Below the pieces are notes generated by a model. It did not search any database and was not told where the DNA came from. It worked only from the letters and a program-made list of their open reading frames with translations. Of a stretch of DNA of 64,000 bases, positions 48,601 through 63,960 are shown one piece after another. Every line of letters starts with the position of its first letter. The stretch's first letter is position 1. Origin of the DNA: Osedax fenrisi (taxonomy: Eukaryota > Annelida > Polychaeta > Sabellida > Siboglinidae); assembly GCA_964019155.1 (NCBI GenBank), contig OZ025244.1, forward strand, positions 53,385,161-53,449,160, given 5' to 3'. The translations under genes and the position numbers were made by a program.

Positions 48601-49176
48601 ATAGAATATATTATACATTTATTTACGGTTATTTATTATATATAGATATGGTAATTAAGAAAAGTAAAAAATAACCTAAGAAAAAAATTATATATATAAA
48701 TATATACTGTATTCGTATATATATACAAATTATATAGTACAAGAGTATATAATTATTAAATATGCATTAATATATATATAAACTAATGTGTATAATCTAT
48801 TTTATATTTTCAAAGCAATATAATAGAGTGTGTATCAGTAACATCTGAATAGCAATAACTAGATGAATATAGCATGAAATGCAATATTATGATATTCTAA
48901 AGCACTTTGGGTTTTGATATTACTTACTAATTTAGTAAATGATAGTTGTAATAGTAATATAAATAAATTAACGCATATATATAAATATATATATATATAA
49001 TATTATATATTTAGTAATATCAATACAAATTTGAATAATTAAAGTGATAGATGGTTATAATACCATATCGAGAAAACCAGAAGTAGATCTCCGTTAAGCT
49101 GAACAAGTTTGAGGTGCACCGTCTTTATATCTTGATATATGCAATAATCTTCTCAAAAATACAAGTGAAATATATC

Positions 49177-49215
<39 letters not shown>

Positions 49216-49560
49216 GTATTAGTGAATATACACTGTATGCATGTAATTAATATTTGTTTGAAATGACCAATTCTTGGAAATCTATAAATAGATTGGAAAT
49301 CTATAAATAGATTTGTATGGCTTTTTTTATTGCTTTTTTTTTAAATAATAATAATAATGCAATTATAAATATATAAATTGTATTTAAACAATTTTACAGT
49401 ATATTAATAAAAACCAGTTAGTAATTTAGATCAAGATAATATTTAGATAATCAATTATTTAAAAATAATTACTTAAACAATTAACTTTATATATAAAATA
49501 ACTGATTAAAGGAAATAAATAAATTAGTTTGTTTGTAGGAAATATGTAAACAGGAAGAGG
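48601..49560. other. AT-rich DNA with a possible 5S rRNA-like scrap
   Basis: Short (TA)n tracts lie at 48705-48780, 48975-49015 and 49180-49212. A tandem 20-bp repeat TTGGAAATCTATAAATAGAT is at about 49274-49313. No protein frame was seen. Confidence 0.5.
49045..49140 (+). pseudogene. Possible diverged 5S rRNA-like sequence
   Basis: ACCATATCGAG, then GTAGATCTCCGTTAAGC, then AAGTTTGAGGTG and CTTGATAT fall in the order of conserved 5S rRNA parts (ACCATA.C, GATCTCCGAAGTTAAGC, GTTGAG, CTTGGAT). Several expected bases are missing between GATCTCCG and TTAAGC. If real it is a degenerate copy or the head of a 5S-derived SINE. This is a weak call from eye alignment. Confidence 0.25.
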
Positions 49561-53749
<4,189 letters not shown>

Positions 53750-53750
<1 letters not shown>

Positions 53751-54061
53751 TGTTCCATTATATTGTACATTCAGCACACTGTACTGTCACATTACATCAT
53801 ATCATACTATCACCTTCTAGCATAATGTACTGTAATGTTCCATCATATCATACTATCACCTTCCAGCTCAATGTACTGTAATGTTACATGATATTGTACT
53901 TTCAGCACACTGTATCGTCACATTATATCATATCATACTGTCACCTTCCAGCACAATGTACTGAAATATTCCATCATATCATACTGTCACCTTCCAGCAT
54001 AATATACTATAATGTTCCATTCTACTCGTACTACATAATATACTATAATGTTCAATGATAT
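53750..54061 (-). repeat. Minisatellite related to 36530-36955, inverted
   Basis: Units such as TTCAGCACACTGTACTGTCA plus CATTACATCATATCATACT, and CACCTTCCAGCACAATGTACTGTAATGTT-like ones, are the reverse complement of the GTGACAGTACGGTGTGCTGAA family. The units are more diverged here. Confidence 0.8.
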
Positions 54062-54180
54062 CAGCACATCGATGCTTCGTGTAACCGAGACTGAGACTAC
54101 ATAGATTCTTTAGGTAACCGATACTGAGACTACATCGATGCTTTAGGTAAATGTGATTGAGACTGCATCGATACTTTAAA
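54062..54180. repeat. 34-bp tandem repeat, about three units
   Basis: ACATCGATGCTTTAGGTAAC plus CGATACTGAGACT occurs three times with changes. No gene is present. Confidence 0.8.
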
Positions 54181-54199
54181 TTTTAGCATCATTTACATT

Positions 54200-54264
54200 A
54201 CTAGTATGTAGGTATGTGTGTATGTAGGTATGTATGTATATATGTATGTATGTGTGTATGTATG

Positions 54265-54298
<34 letters not shown>

Positions 54299-54304
54299 TG
54301 TATG

Positions 54305-54337
<33 letters not shown>
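54200..54337. repeat. Compound (ATGT)n/(TA)n microsatellite
   Basis: TATG-type tetramers from about 54204 to 54310 pass into (TA)n. Open frames of Tyr/Ile/Thr or Met/Cys/Val type across it are artefacts. Confidence 0.95.
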
Positions 54338-54343
54338 GTGATC

Positions 54344-55680
54344 CAACTCTTTGCAATCATCCAGAGAATCTTAATTATAAGTTTGACCATGTTTCTCCTT
54401 ATATGTCGATGAATGAACTTAATAAATTAAAATAAAACTTAAATACGTTATCAGTACTACAATTAAATGGTAGAAGTATAGTTAAAAACGTTGATGATTT
54501 AAAGTTATTACTTAACTCTATACATAATACATTTGATGTTATTTCAATATGTGAAACTTGGTTCAATGAATTTAATATGAATCTGTTTGAATTACATGGA
54601 TATACCTCTTTTCATACTATTAGAAATCACAAAAAAAGCTGGTGGCGTCTCTATTTATATTAAAAGTTCATTTTCTACAAATAAAATGTTTATTCTATAT
54701 CTTAGTAACCTTTACATTGATACAATTACTATCGAAATTAAACTTGATATTAGAAATATTATAATCAGTTCAATTTATATATCTTCCTCAATGGAAAAAG
54801 ATTCTTTTGTTTATCTAAATATGTTATTGAAAAATTCAATGTATATAATGGTAAACATATATTTCTCTGTGGGGACTTTAATATGGACATCCTTAAAGCA
54901 ATACTATTACAGATTCTTTTTTTAAACACATTTTAATTACAAAACCTATTTATTTCTATAAATCAACCAACACGTATCAGTAATAATAGCTCTACATTAA
55001 TTGACAATATTTTTTATAATGGACATTTTTCTTATATTTCATCTGGTAGTTTACAATATGAATTTACTGATCACTTATCTATTTTTATCTTAATGAAATT
55101 AAATAACACATGTTTCAAATGTAAACATAATGTTCCAATTATAACTCACAATATAAATAAAACTAACAATGTTAATAAGTTAATGAAAGAACTTAATGAT
55201 ACAAACTGGACATTTATAAAATCTGAAGATATTAATATTTCTCTTGACCTTTTTATTATACATTTTAGTAAAATTTATGATAAAACATGCCTTAAAAAAC
55301 ATAAATCTAATAATATTTTTCGCAAAACAAGATATTCCTTGGTTTACAAAAAGTTTAAAGAAAGCATGTAAAAAACAAAAGCTGTATATAAAATATATAA
55401 ATAATAGAAATATTAATAATCTTAGGATATATACAAAATATAAAAATGATCTCACGAATATTATAAGAAAGTGTAAAAAGGATTTTTATACTAAATCTTT
55501 GGATAACAGTAAATCCATTAAAACTACATAGCCAATTATAAATTCATTGATAAATCCGATACAAAAAAATCATACAAAAATATCAGTACTTGATATACAT
55601 GGAAAGGAAATAAAAGATGAAACAATAGCAAATAAATGTAATGAACACTTTATACAAGTCGGTAGTAAACTAGCTTAGTA
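54344..55680 (+). pseudogene. Jockey/CR1-like LINE: endonuclease and linker, 3'-truncated
   Basis: Conserved N-terminal blocks open the element: NHPENLNYKFDHVSPYMSMN (54357-54416), LQLNGRSIVKNVDDL (54461-54505) and SICETWFNEF, where the Glu is catalytic (54545-54575). They are followed by GGVSIYIKSSF, FLCGDFNMDIL read across a frameshift (about 54865-54895), NQPTRISNNSSTLIDNIFYN (54965-55020), FTDHLSIF (55065-55090), then the linker DIPWFTKSLKKACKKQKLY (55330-55390) and FIQVGSKLA before truncation at about 55677. Several stops and shifts are present. The reverse transcriptase is missing. Same family type as the decayed minus-strand copy at 25960-27790. Confidence 0.85.
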
Positions 55681-56323
55681 TTATACTTAGCTTAGTATTA
55701 GTACTTATACTTTACAAACATGTACTACTCATTCACTGACAACACAAAATGCACACCGACACGCCATGATCAGTATCCTCCGAAGATAGATAACAAAACT
55801 GGCCAACTTTTCATAAAACTACTAACCACATAAAATTATGATATCGTTTTCATTAAAACGTAACCAATACGTACTACACACGTATATCAACTAATAAATA
55901 CTAAAATTAGCAACGCTATACATGACTTTATTTAACTATATATGATAACTAATCGTCTAAGTGTAAACTCTTGTTATCTACACTACCTGATATATCTTAT
56001 TACATACGTTAAACTTCGGTTGTATAGCTGAGCTACGGAAGTTATGAGCTAAGCCAAGCATACTCCGAAAATAGATACATTTAATTTAATTTTAATACAC
56101 GATGTACGTTTCACAAACTTAATTCGTAGTTTATAAAAAACTCAATCATTATTAATAATATAAAACACCCGATTGCTAACTAATCATGCCAGATACTCTT
56201 TTTCGATAAGTAATACATCAATATCTGGTAACTTTAATAACACTTTATTAAAGTTTGTGAATTATTTGATGAGAATATCTTATCGGTAGATAAAATTCAA
56301 ATATACTATTTATATATAAATTA
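55681..56323. other. AT-rich DNA of mixed composition, nothing recognised
   Basis: G+C is slightly higher here than in most spacers (for example AGCTGAGCTACGGAAG near 56030). No frame longer than chance and no RNA gene fold was recognised. Confidence 0.45.
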
Positions 56324-56641
56324 GATTATCATTTTTAATTTATTTTAAACTAATTAAAAAATGAAACAATTGAAGTTATTGAAGCATTTAAAATACAATT
56401 TATCTTGGTATAAATATATAATTTTTTTTATTATAATATATATAGTCTTACATGTAAGTAACTAACATGTAAGTACATGATTATAATTTTTTGATTATCA
56501 TTTTTAATTTATTTTAAACTAATTAAAAAATGAAACAATTGAAGTCATTGAAGCATTTAAAATACAATTTATCTTGGTATAAATATATAATTTTTTTTAT
56601 TATAATATATATAGTCTTACATGTAAGTAACTAACATGTAA
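56324..56641. repeat. 169-bp tandem duplication
   Basis: Two copies start GATTATCATTTTTAATTTAT at 56324 and 56493 and are almost identical (one visible change, GAAGTTATT versus GAAGTCATT). Each ends with CTTACATGTAAGTAACTAAC. Confidence 0.92.
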
Positions 56642-56647
56642 GTAATG

Positions 56648-56851
56648 CAGTAACTCTAGTAGTACGACGAAACTACACTAGTAACTTAATTTACCATAAC
56701 AAATAAACTTATAAAATATATATATATATATATATAAATATTAACTTATAATAAACTTATAAAATATATATATATATATAAGAAAATAAGAATTGTTACT
56801 AAATGTACTGGAAGTTACTAGTGTAGTTTCGTCGTACTACTAGAGTTACTG
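56648..56851. mobile_element. 204-bp MITE with perfect 40-bp inverted ends
   Basis: CAGTAACTCTAGTAGTACGA is the outer half of a 40-bp end that is exactly repeated in reverse complement at 56812-56851. The 124-bp core is AT-rich with two (TA)n runs and a short internal AACTTATAATAAACTTATAAA duplication. Perfect ends suggest recent activity. A clear target duplication was not found. Confidence 0.85.
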
Positions 56852-56864
56852 GAAGACTATATAT

Positions 56865-56925
<61 letters not shown>

Positions 56926-57454
56926 ATATTATATGTTCAAATATATTTATAAACATTTTAATATACATTTCTATAGTAAAAACTTATGTAAATAAATTGT
57001 TATGTTTACAAAAAATGTTTACACTATTAATAATAAATTTTAAATATATTATTAATTATATTACTTATTTTGTGTTAATATTATATAATTGATATGCGTA
57101 TATATGTTTTTTAAATAAATAGTAATGTCCAGTTATATACTTTTTAAATTAGTATATAATTATTATATTTTTAATTTTATATTTAATTATTTATTTATAA
57201 ATGATATATTTCAATAATACAACTAATAAATATCTGCATAATTAAGATATTATACCTAATAACATGAATAACATATTATACATTACCTATATTATTACAA
57301 TATTTACCTATCATATATATTACGATAATTTGATATATTTTGAAATATATAACCATTTTATATTCAAATAGTATTTTATTATTAACTATAGTTATTTATT
57401 ATGTTATTATAATGAGATAATTACAAAATAAAATGTATGAAGTGTTATATATTC
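56852..57454. other. AT-rich DNA with (TA)n at 56868-56920
   Basis: No coding frame was seen. It is downstream of the putative poly(A) site of the exon at 57732-57958. Confidence 0.5.
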
Positions 57455-57460
57455 TTTATT
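57455..57460 (-). terminator. Candidate poly(A) signal AATAAA
   Basis: AATAAA on the minus strand lies about 270 bases after the stop codon of the exon at 57732-57958. This is a normal 3' UTR length. AT-rich sequence makes chance matches common. Confidence 0.4.
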
Positions 57461-57731
57461 GAAACGAATATAGTAACTATAATTTTTGTAAAATTATATA
57501 TTACTGAATACAACTAAGAACATCTACGGAGTAATGTATAACCATTATATATTAACAGTATTTAAGTAAATAGTAATAATACTATATATAATAAAGTATC
57601 GAATACAAATGCAAACGATATAAATTATACAATAATACAATCGCACAAACTATGGACTGGACATGATTAACAATATTCGACGATTGGCTATAGCATAACT
57701 AGACATTCGTAGTTCTTCGAGTTCCCCGTGA

Positions 57732-57958
57732 CTATTCATTAGGTTTGTTGTCGTAATTACTACGTCCTAACATCTTGTCTATAGTACAAAGTATACCTTC
57801 TTCAGGACCTGTGCAACCTGAAGCCATTACAAAGTATCCAATAACCGTAATTATGGTTAGAGTTAGACCTATGAGATTCAGATATTTCGCCCATTTCACT
57901 AGGCAATCTATATCTTGAGCGAATAGTGATTTAATGCATAGCATCAACGCTACCAAGC
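57732..57958 (-). CDS. 3'-terminal exon of a single-pass membrane protein, unknown family
   Basis: This is the best host-gene candidate. The minus strand reads through TTATTCTTGTACAG, a good acceptor with AG at 57960-57959, into two phase bases and 74 open codons ending in TAG. Base composition is near normal, unlike the flanks. The peptide starts LVALMLCIKSLFAQDIDCLV, then WAKYLN and a strong membrane helix (LIGLTLTIITVIGYFVMAS, about residues 27-46). A short tail follows with CTGPEEGILC, DKMLGRSNY and DNKPNE. The tail cysteines and charged end suggest one side of the membrane, but topology is unclear. No ATG starts the frame, which supports an internal splice junction. Upstream exons were not found in the window and a family is not recognised. 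Confidence 0.65.
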
Positions 57959-58197
57959 CTGTACAAGAATAATGATATTACATTATGTTAATTGATAAAT
58001 TTATATATATATATATATATATATTAAATCAATTATTATAATTAATAAGTGTAATTATATAGTAAATTGTGTTATTTATTAGAATTTTATTAAAATAGTA
58101 CAATATTAGTATATCATTAATATATTTTTGTCCTCAGTGAAGAGACCTTGATAATATTATTGATATATTGATAATTTGAATATGAATTATATGGATA

Positions 58198-58239
<42 letters not shown>
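57959..58239. other. Putative intron with (TA)n at 58001-58024 and 58197-58238
   Basis: AT-rich sequence upstream of the acceptor on the minus strand. No exon was recognised in it. Confidence 0.4.
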
Positions 58240-58246
<7 letters not shown>

Positions 58247-58850
58247 ATTTTTAATTCTACTCTTTCATTCATTCCTCATATTACTGCCATCACTAAATCT
58301 GCAAATTATCATCTATTTAGAATTAGAAAAATACGAAAATCAACTACACTATCTCTTACTAAAACTCTAGTTAATTCCATTGTCCTCTCATATATAGATT
58401 ACTGTTCCTCAATCCTTATCAATCTTCCATCATCCTCTATATCTCCCCTAAATCGAGTTAATCGTTCATCAATCCGTACAACATATAACCTACGTATTCG
58501 AGATCATTCCTCTACTTCCTCATACCAACATTTACCTCCATAGTTCACATTTAACAAACGTTCTTCTTATCGTATATGATATATTGTTCATTCCTCTATA
58601 TACTCTTCAAATTGCCCCTCCTATATTTCTGCTTCTCTAGTACAAAGAACCTCCCTTCAATCCCTTAGAAACTATACATTTCATTTTCTATCTACCCTTA
58701 TTCTACATCCCTCAAAAATACTCGGGCACTGAGTTATTTTGGTCCTAAGCTATGGAATTCACTCTCGCCCTATATTAGATCCTTAAAATCGCAGAAAACA
58801 CTCATGAAATATACAAAAAAATTAATCACGGAGGGAACCTGAAAGGAATA
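58240..58850 (+). pseudogene. L2/Rex1-type LINE 3' fragment
   Basis: The plus strand encodes the region after the reverse transcriptase active site: SANYHLFRIRKIRKSTTLSL (58297-58360), VNSIVLSYIDYCSSILINLP (58366-58430), RVNRSSIRTTYNLR and then, after frame changes, the QRTSLQSLRNY and SYGIHS blocks (about 58640-58770). These blocks end many L2/Rex1-group LINEs. It is 5'-truncated and starts directly after a (TA)n tract. It is broken by stops. The class resembles the GC-rich copy at 21737-23351, but this copy is AT-shifted and older. Confidence 0.8.
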
Positions 58851-59084
58851 TACGCGATAAGAGCCGCCAATCAAAATTAAACAACATATATTTAAAAAAT
58901 ATACCGCAATCAAGGACATATGTTCTTTGACTTATACTGTCAATCAAAATACCATATAATAAAATACGAAAATAATTTTAAAATACAAACCAGTGTAATA
59001 CTAACTGTGTATATTACACATATGCATACATGTTTATTATAATGCAAATATACAATTACATTGATATATTATTAGGTTGTATAT
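58851..59084. other. AT-rich spacer
   Basis: Nothing was recognised. Confidence 0.5.
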
Positions 59085-59560
59085 ACTATTAAATGTGGTG
59101 TACCTCAAGGTTCAGTTTTGGGACCAGTATTATTTTTAAAGTACATAAATGATTTACCTAAATTAATTATTAAATGCAATTTTACTCTTTTTGCTGACGA
59201 TACCACTTTAACATTTAAGTCTCATAATTTATATATTCTAGAAAATGAAATAAATTCTACTATAGTTTTAATATGTGACTGGTTTTATAGTAATAAGCTA
59301 GTTATTAATATTGATAAATCAAAATTAATTGTATTCCCTCGCACAAGAGTTAAACATAAATTGAACATCAAAATAAATAATATAGCCTTAAAACAATCAA
59401 CTAATTTTAAATCCCTAGGCATTTTAATTGACGAAAATCGTAATTGGAAAATGCAAATAAATAATATTAAAAATAAACGTTACTATGGACTTAGTTTACT
59501 ACATAGATATAAATATATCTGGGTTTTTGATCTCGGTCATCAACTGAATCTGATATTATT
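59085..59560 (+). pseudogene. Jockey/CR1-like reverse transcriptase fragment (motifs B to E)
   Basis: CGVPQGSVLGPVLFLKYIND (59095-59150) is motif B and LFADDTTLTF (59190-59220) is motif C. NKLVINIDKSKLIVF (59293-59340) and STNFKSLGILIDENRNW (59398-59450) follow. The frame is open for about 150 codons without a stop, so it is less decayed than its neighbours. Motif A and the endonuclease are absent. It runs into a (TA)n tract at 59570. It may belong to the same family as 54344-55680, but there is no overlap to prove it. Confidence 0.85.
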
Positions 59561-59633
59561 ATTATTATATATATATATAATATATATTATTATATATATT
59601 ATATATATAATATATATATATTATAATATATTA

Positions 59634-59664
<31 letters not shown>

Positions 59665-60030
59665 AAATAACGCAAATTTAATTTATATCCATTTGTAGAT
59701 TATATTACTTTCACAGTATACTGTTCTAGTGAATTAGTTCTCGTCTATCAATCACTCATCTTTTTCTATTATAGCTTCCAACTTCTTAATCTATAACTAT
59801 CCTCGGTTTCACTATGACCTCTCGACCAGACTAATATCCACATATTAATAATATGATACGCACTGATAACTTTGTTCTATATAATATTATAAAATCTTGT
59901 TATATATAACTTATAAGCTATATATAGCATATAAGCTTACATTTACCATGATAAAATGTGTAATTCACTCGCTAGTATTCAATAGACTTATCTACTGATG
60001 TTATTATTGTATTTTATGCTATAACGTATA
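59561..60030. repeat. Compound TA/TATAAT microsatellite and AT-rich spacer
   Basis: TA and TATATAATATAT-type repeats run to about 59665. The rest holds no recognised feature. Confidence 0.6.
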
Positions 60031-61004
60031 GGGGAAAGTACTCGAATACCGACACCCTAATAATATATCACCATAAATGTATTATCTCTCGATTAAGTAT
60101 TTCCAAATTTTATTTATAATTATTAAGTAGGTATATACATATAATAAATATTTAAAAATTTAATATAGATTATTAACTCTGAAATAACAGGGGTTTCGAT
60201 ATTACAGGCACTGCCTCAAATACCGACACCTTGAAAAATAATATCGAAACCCTAAATATATAGATATTTAGATATACCATATATTAATTAATATCCACTA
60301 TCCAATCAAAATTAAATGCGCGTTACTTTTAGTTAACAGACGTAATTCATACGTTGTTTTCCTATGATTAATTTTCGAAAATATTTAATATTTTATATTA
60401 TATTATAAATATTAAGTTTTAAATTACATAATAAGAATATTGTATGTATACATAGGAGTTTTATATAATTTTGAAATACTATTTATAATTTTAATTCCAA
60501 GTATATGTGTATATTATTATGTATGTCCATTAATTTATGAATATTATCATAACGCACGCACATTATAAACAAATAACGCTGATTAGTTAAAGGGTGTCGA
60601 TATTACGTTCAATTAGGGTGTCGGTATTATGAAAATGTATGTTGCTTATGTAAACGTCAATAACTTTATAACAAATTATGAAAAATACAAAATCTTTTCG
60701 GAACATTGTAAATTATAATCAGATCTATACGATGTATTTAAAATATTTAAAATATATAAATTTTCAAATGATTGAGAATCGATATTATACTTCAAAAATT
60801 TCATAAATTTAGAGTTGTAACAACAAAATCAGTTTTTGTTTATTATTAAAAAATATAAATATTAAAAAAAATATTATACTTATATGAATTAGAATTATAT
60901 TGATTAACATTTCATACATTAATTATTTTTTGATTTGAATTATATTTTAGGATATCTCTAGGGTGTCGATATTACGTGCATGTCGATATTATATCACTCT
61001 ACCC
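60031..61004 (+). mobile_element. TA-flanked inverted-repeat element, copy 3 (diverged subfamily)
   Basis: It starts after TA with GGGGAAAGTACTCGAATACC. The right end, read on the other strand, is GGGTAGAGTGATATAATATC, and TA follows it. Inside are GGGTGTCGATATTACG and TACCGACACC motifs in both orientations and a CCAATCAAAATTAAATGCGC segment. The layout matches copies 1 and 2, but the core motif is GTGTCGATATT instead of GTGTCCGTATT. No enzyme is encoded. Confidence 0.7.
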
Positions 61005-61283
61005 TACCTGTTAACCTGATCCTACTGATTTTTTTATTATATTATATGCATATAAAGTTATGTTTATATAGTGTATAATATACATTCAGTGTATTTTTAT
61101 TTATTGTTTATATATACCCTGAGTAATTCACATTGTGCGTCAATATAAGTAATAGAGTATACTAGTAAATTACTAGTAGCGATATTATTACTAGTATACT
61201 ATTTTATAATTATTACATTTTAAAATGTTGTGGGACCTTGCCCCCCCCCCTGGTATAAATTTCTGGCTACGAGTTTGCATGGA

Positions 61284-61333
<50 letters not shown>

Positions 61334-62724
61334 ATATGTGTGTATTGATAAGAGTATAGAATCGAGAGAATAGTATTTGATAAAAATGTAATGAAGTGAG
61401 AGCTGGTCGAATTAAAAATGTTCACGGATTATGATAAATTTAAGATATAGGAATAACATAATTTACCAATCATCTCAATTATCTAAATTAGATTAATAGA
61501 AAGCTTCAAAAATAGAATAGTAGTATATATCCATACTGGAATAGAAATCATACGAGCTTTATATGAAGAGATTAATGTAGATATTTATGAATATTTATTA
61601 TAGTTAATTTTCCTTGGAGTTCCTTCATGTTGATACATTCTGAAACGTATCATCTATTATATATAATTACAAGGCGTTCTATAATTTTCTGAGAAATATA
61701 AGTTTGAAAATGGGGCAATAGTTATTATTTAGGTTATGGATTTTTTTAGAATTAACTTTTTAACTATAGGTAAAATGCTTTCATATAAAGAAAATGATAT
61801 ACTATTAATTGGATAATAAACTAAGAAATTAAATACTTTTTAATTTTTTAAATATTTATATGATTATAGGTTAGAGAAGAATGATGATTTATATGAATAG
61901 TATAATAATATAAATAGAAACTAAATTAATTTTGTATTAAGATTTATGATATATTATAGAATGACAATTTTGTTTGAGTAGTGCTTTAAAAAAAGTTTAC
62001 ATAATTTTAACTTGGTGTATGATAACATATCATTGATAAGTAAGGATTGATATAATACAATCCGATTAAATAAAGCCTAATATTTGAAGCAATATTATTA
62101 ATTTGTTATTTGATAGAAGATTTATATTTGGAAAATGTTGTATATTATGTTATTACACTTATTATTTTATGTTATTACACTTATTATAAGGTGTATTTAT
62201 TTCCTAGTTAAAGTCTATAAGAACCTAGTTAAAGTCTATAAAGTCTATAAGAATCACTATAAATATAAGTAATGTATTATTTATTTATATACTAATTATA
62301 CTATATTATATCTATATAATAACATTATTATTTTTAATTAATTTATATTATTATACATATAATGTAGAAATTTATAATAATTTATTTATTCAATATATAC
62401 TGATTTATTTTATTTTATTATATTATAAATAAATTTATATCTAGATATATTATATGAATATATAATTATAATTGTGTATAGTATGTATATTAATTAAATT
62501 ATATGTTATATTATATACTATATGTTGTATATATATATATTATTTATTAATATATAACTTATACGTACATATTGACATACCTATAATAGTGTCTTGTATA
62601 TGTTATATAATATTATGTACAATACATTTAATTTCTATTTTTGTATTCATATAATTCAATATAAATGTTTACTTTATATTTATTTATTTGATATATGTAT
62701 GTATAGATTTTATTTTTTACTATA

Positions 62725-62782
<58 letters not shown>

Positions 62783-62949
62783 CATACTAATTTTACACTA
62801 TATTAATATATGATATATATCTTACTTATATTACAGTTAATTATATTTATTTATCATGTCACTTATGTATAATTCAGATGTATACAATTAATTTAATTTA
62901 TTAGAAAATACTATAAATTTGTTATCAATCGTTATACATAATTAAGTCG
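61005..62949. other. AT-rich DNA with a C-run element end and (TA)n
   Basis: At 61231-61280, GGGACCTTGCC with a run of ten or more C then TGGTATAAATTTCTGGCTAC looks like the end of a mobile element. It is followed directly by (TA)n/(TG)n (61288-61345). A 26-base CCTAGTTAAAGTCTATAAG-type short duplication lies at 62201-62250. (TA)n occupies 62732-62777. No gene was recognised. Confidence 0.45.
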
Positions 62950-63149
62950 ATTCCATTGTCAAGCTGGAATCTAATATTAAATTATTAAATAAAATAACTT
63001 GTTTAGAGAATATTATTTATCATACTAAATCTACAAAACCTATTAATAAACCAGTTATTAGACCGTCGGATCCATTATTAAATAATATTGAAAACAAACA
63101 AGTTAAATTTATGGAAGAAATTACATTTTTAGATAATAATACTAATTAG
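62950..63149 (+). pseudogene. Possible C-terminal end of a LINE ORF1
   Basis: About 66 open codons of Asn/Lys/Glu-rich type (runs VKLESNIKLLNKITCLENII and KPVIRPSDPLLNNIE) end in TAG. The composition fits a coiled-coil or charged ORF1 tail. An endonuclease of LINE type follows 400 bases downstream on the same strand (63525-63960), which makes an ORF1 origin plausible but unproven. Confidence 0.3.
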
Positions 63150-63164
63150 TGATTTGAATTTTGA

Positions 63165-63265
63165 CTATTTTTAATTATCTCGAGACAATAAAATCCTAAA
63201 ATTCATTATCTCGAGAAAATTAAATCATAAATGTCATTATCTCGAGAGTCTCGATATAATGAAAG
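63165..63265. repeat. TTATCTCGAGA inverted and direct repeats
   Basis: TTATCTCGAGAC, ATTATCTCGAGAAAAT and TCATTATCTCGAGAGTCTCG form three spaced copies about 33 bases apart, the last being an imperfect palindrome. The motif matches the first 65 bases of the window. Confidence 0.7.
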
Positions 63266-63524
63266 TTTATAATACATATTATATTAAACCAGAAAAATTG
63301 ATTTTTTGTCATGTCAAATCTTCAGCGACGCTCTTTTTTTAATTTTTTGAAATTATTTTAGAAATTTTTTTTTAATATTTATAAATTTTTTTTGAAAATT
63401 GTTAATATTTTTTTGAAATATTTTTTACATTTTTTTGAAATATTTTGAAAAATTTTAAATATTTTTAAACATCTTCTTGATATATTTTTTAACATTTTTC
63501 ACCAACAAGACCTTGCACCTTTAA

Positions 63525-63960
63525 ATCTGAATATTTATAATTTTTCAATTTTTCATATAAATATTCGTAGCATCCCAAAATACTTTGATTCTTTTACTGA
63601 TTATTTACATTATATAAACGTAGTATTTAGTGTAATTATTATAACTGAATCCTGGTTGGATTCGAATAATAAACATAGTTATTATTTACAAAATTATTCA
63701 GTCATACATACAACTAGAATCAATCAACGTGGAGGTAGTATATTTATGTATATACATAATTCAATTACATTCAATAAATTAGATAATTTAAGTTTATAAA
63801 TACGTGATGAATATGATATGCTATCTTTAAGTTTGTCTCTTTGTAATACTAATATACGTATTTCTGGTATTTATAAATCACCTTCCTTTAATATAAATAA
63901 GTTATCTAATATAATGTATAATAATTTTAATAACTGTAGTATTTATGAGATTGAATAAGA
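63525..63960 (+). pseudogene. LINE endonuclease N-terminal part, cut by the window end
   Basis: NLNIYNFSIFHINIRSIPKY (Asn block, about 63520-63580), FSVIIITESWLDSNNK (Glu block, 63630-63675), INQRGGSIFMYIHNSITF (63720-63775) and IRISGIYKSPSFNINKL (63855-63905) appear in the order of a LINE AP endonuclease. One TAA interrupts the frame at about 63798. The rest of the element would lie beyond the window if it is not truncated. Confidence 0.8.

Noticed and set aside
61231..61290. C-run sequence as a tRNA or SINE end
   Set aside because: No box A or box B lies at a useful distance; it is kept only as a possible element end.
61400..61870. Faint LINE-like reverse transcriptase on the minus strand
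   Set aside because: A few residues look right (IPRK-like start and a run before it), but no catalytic block could be placed.
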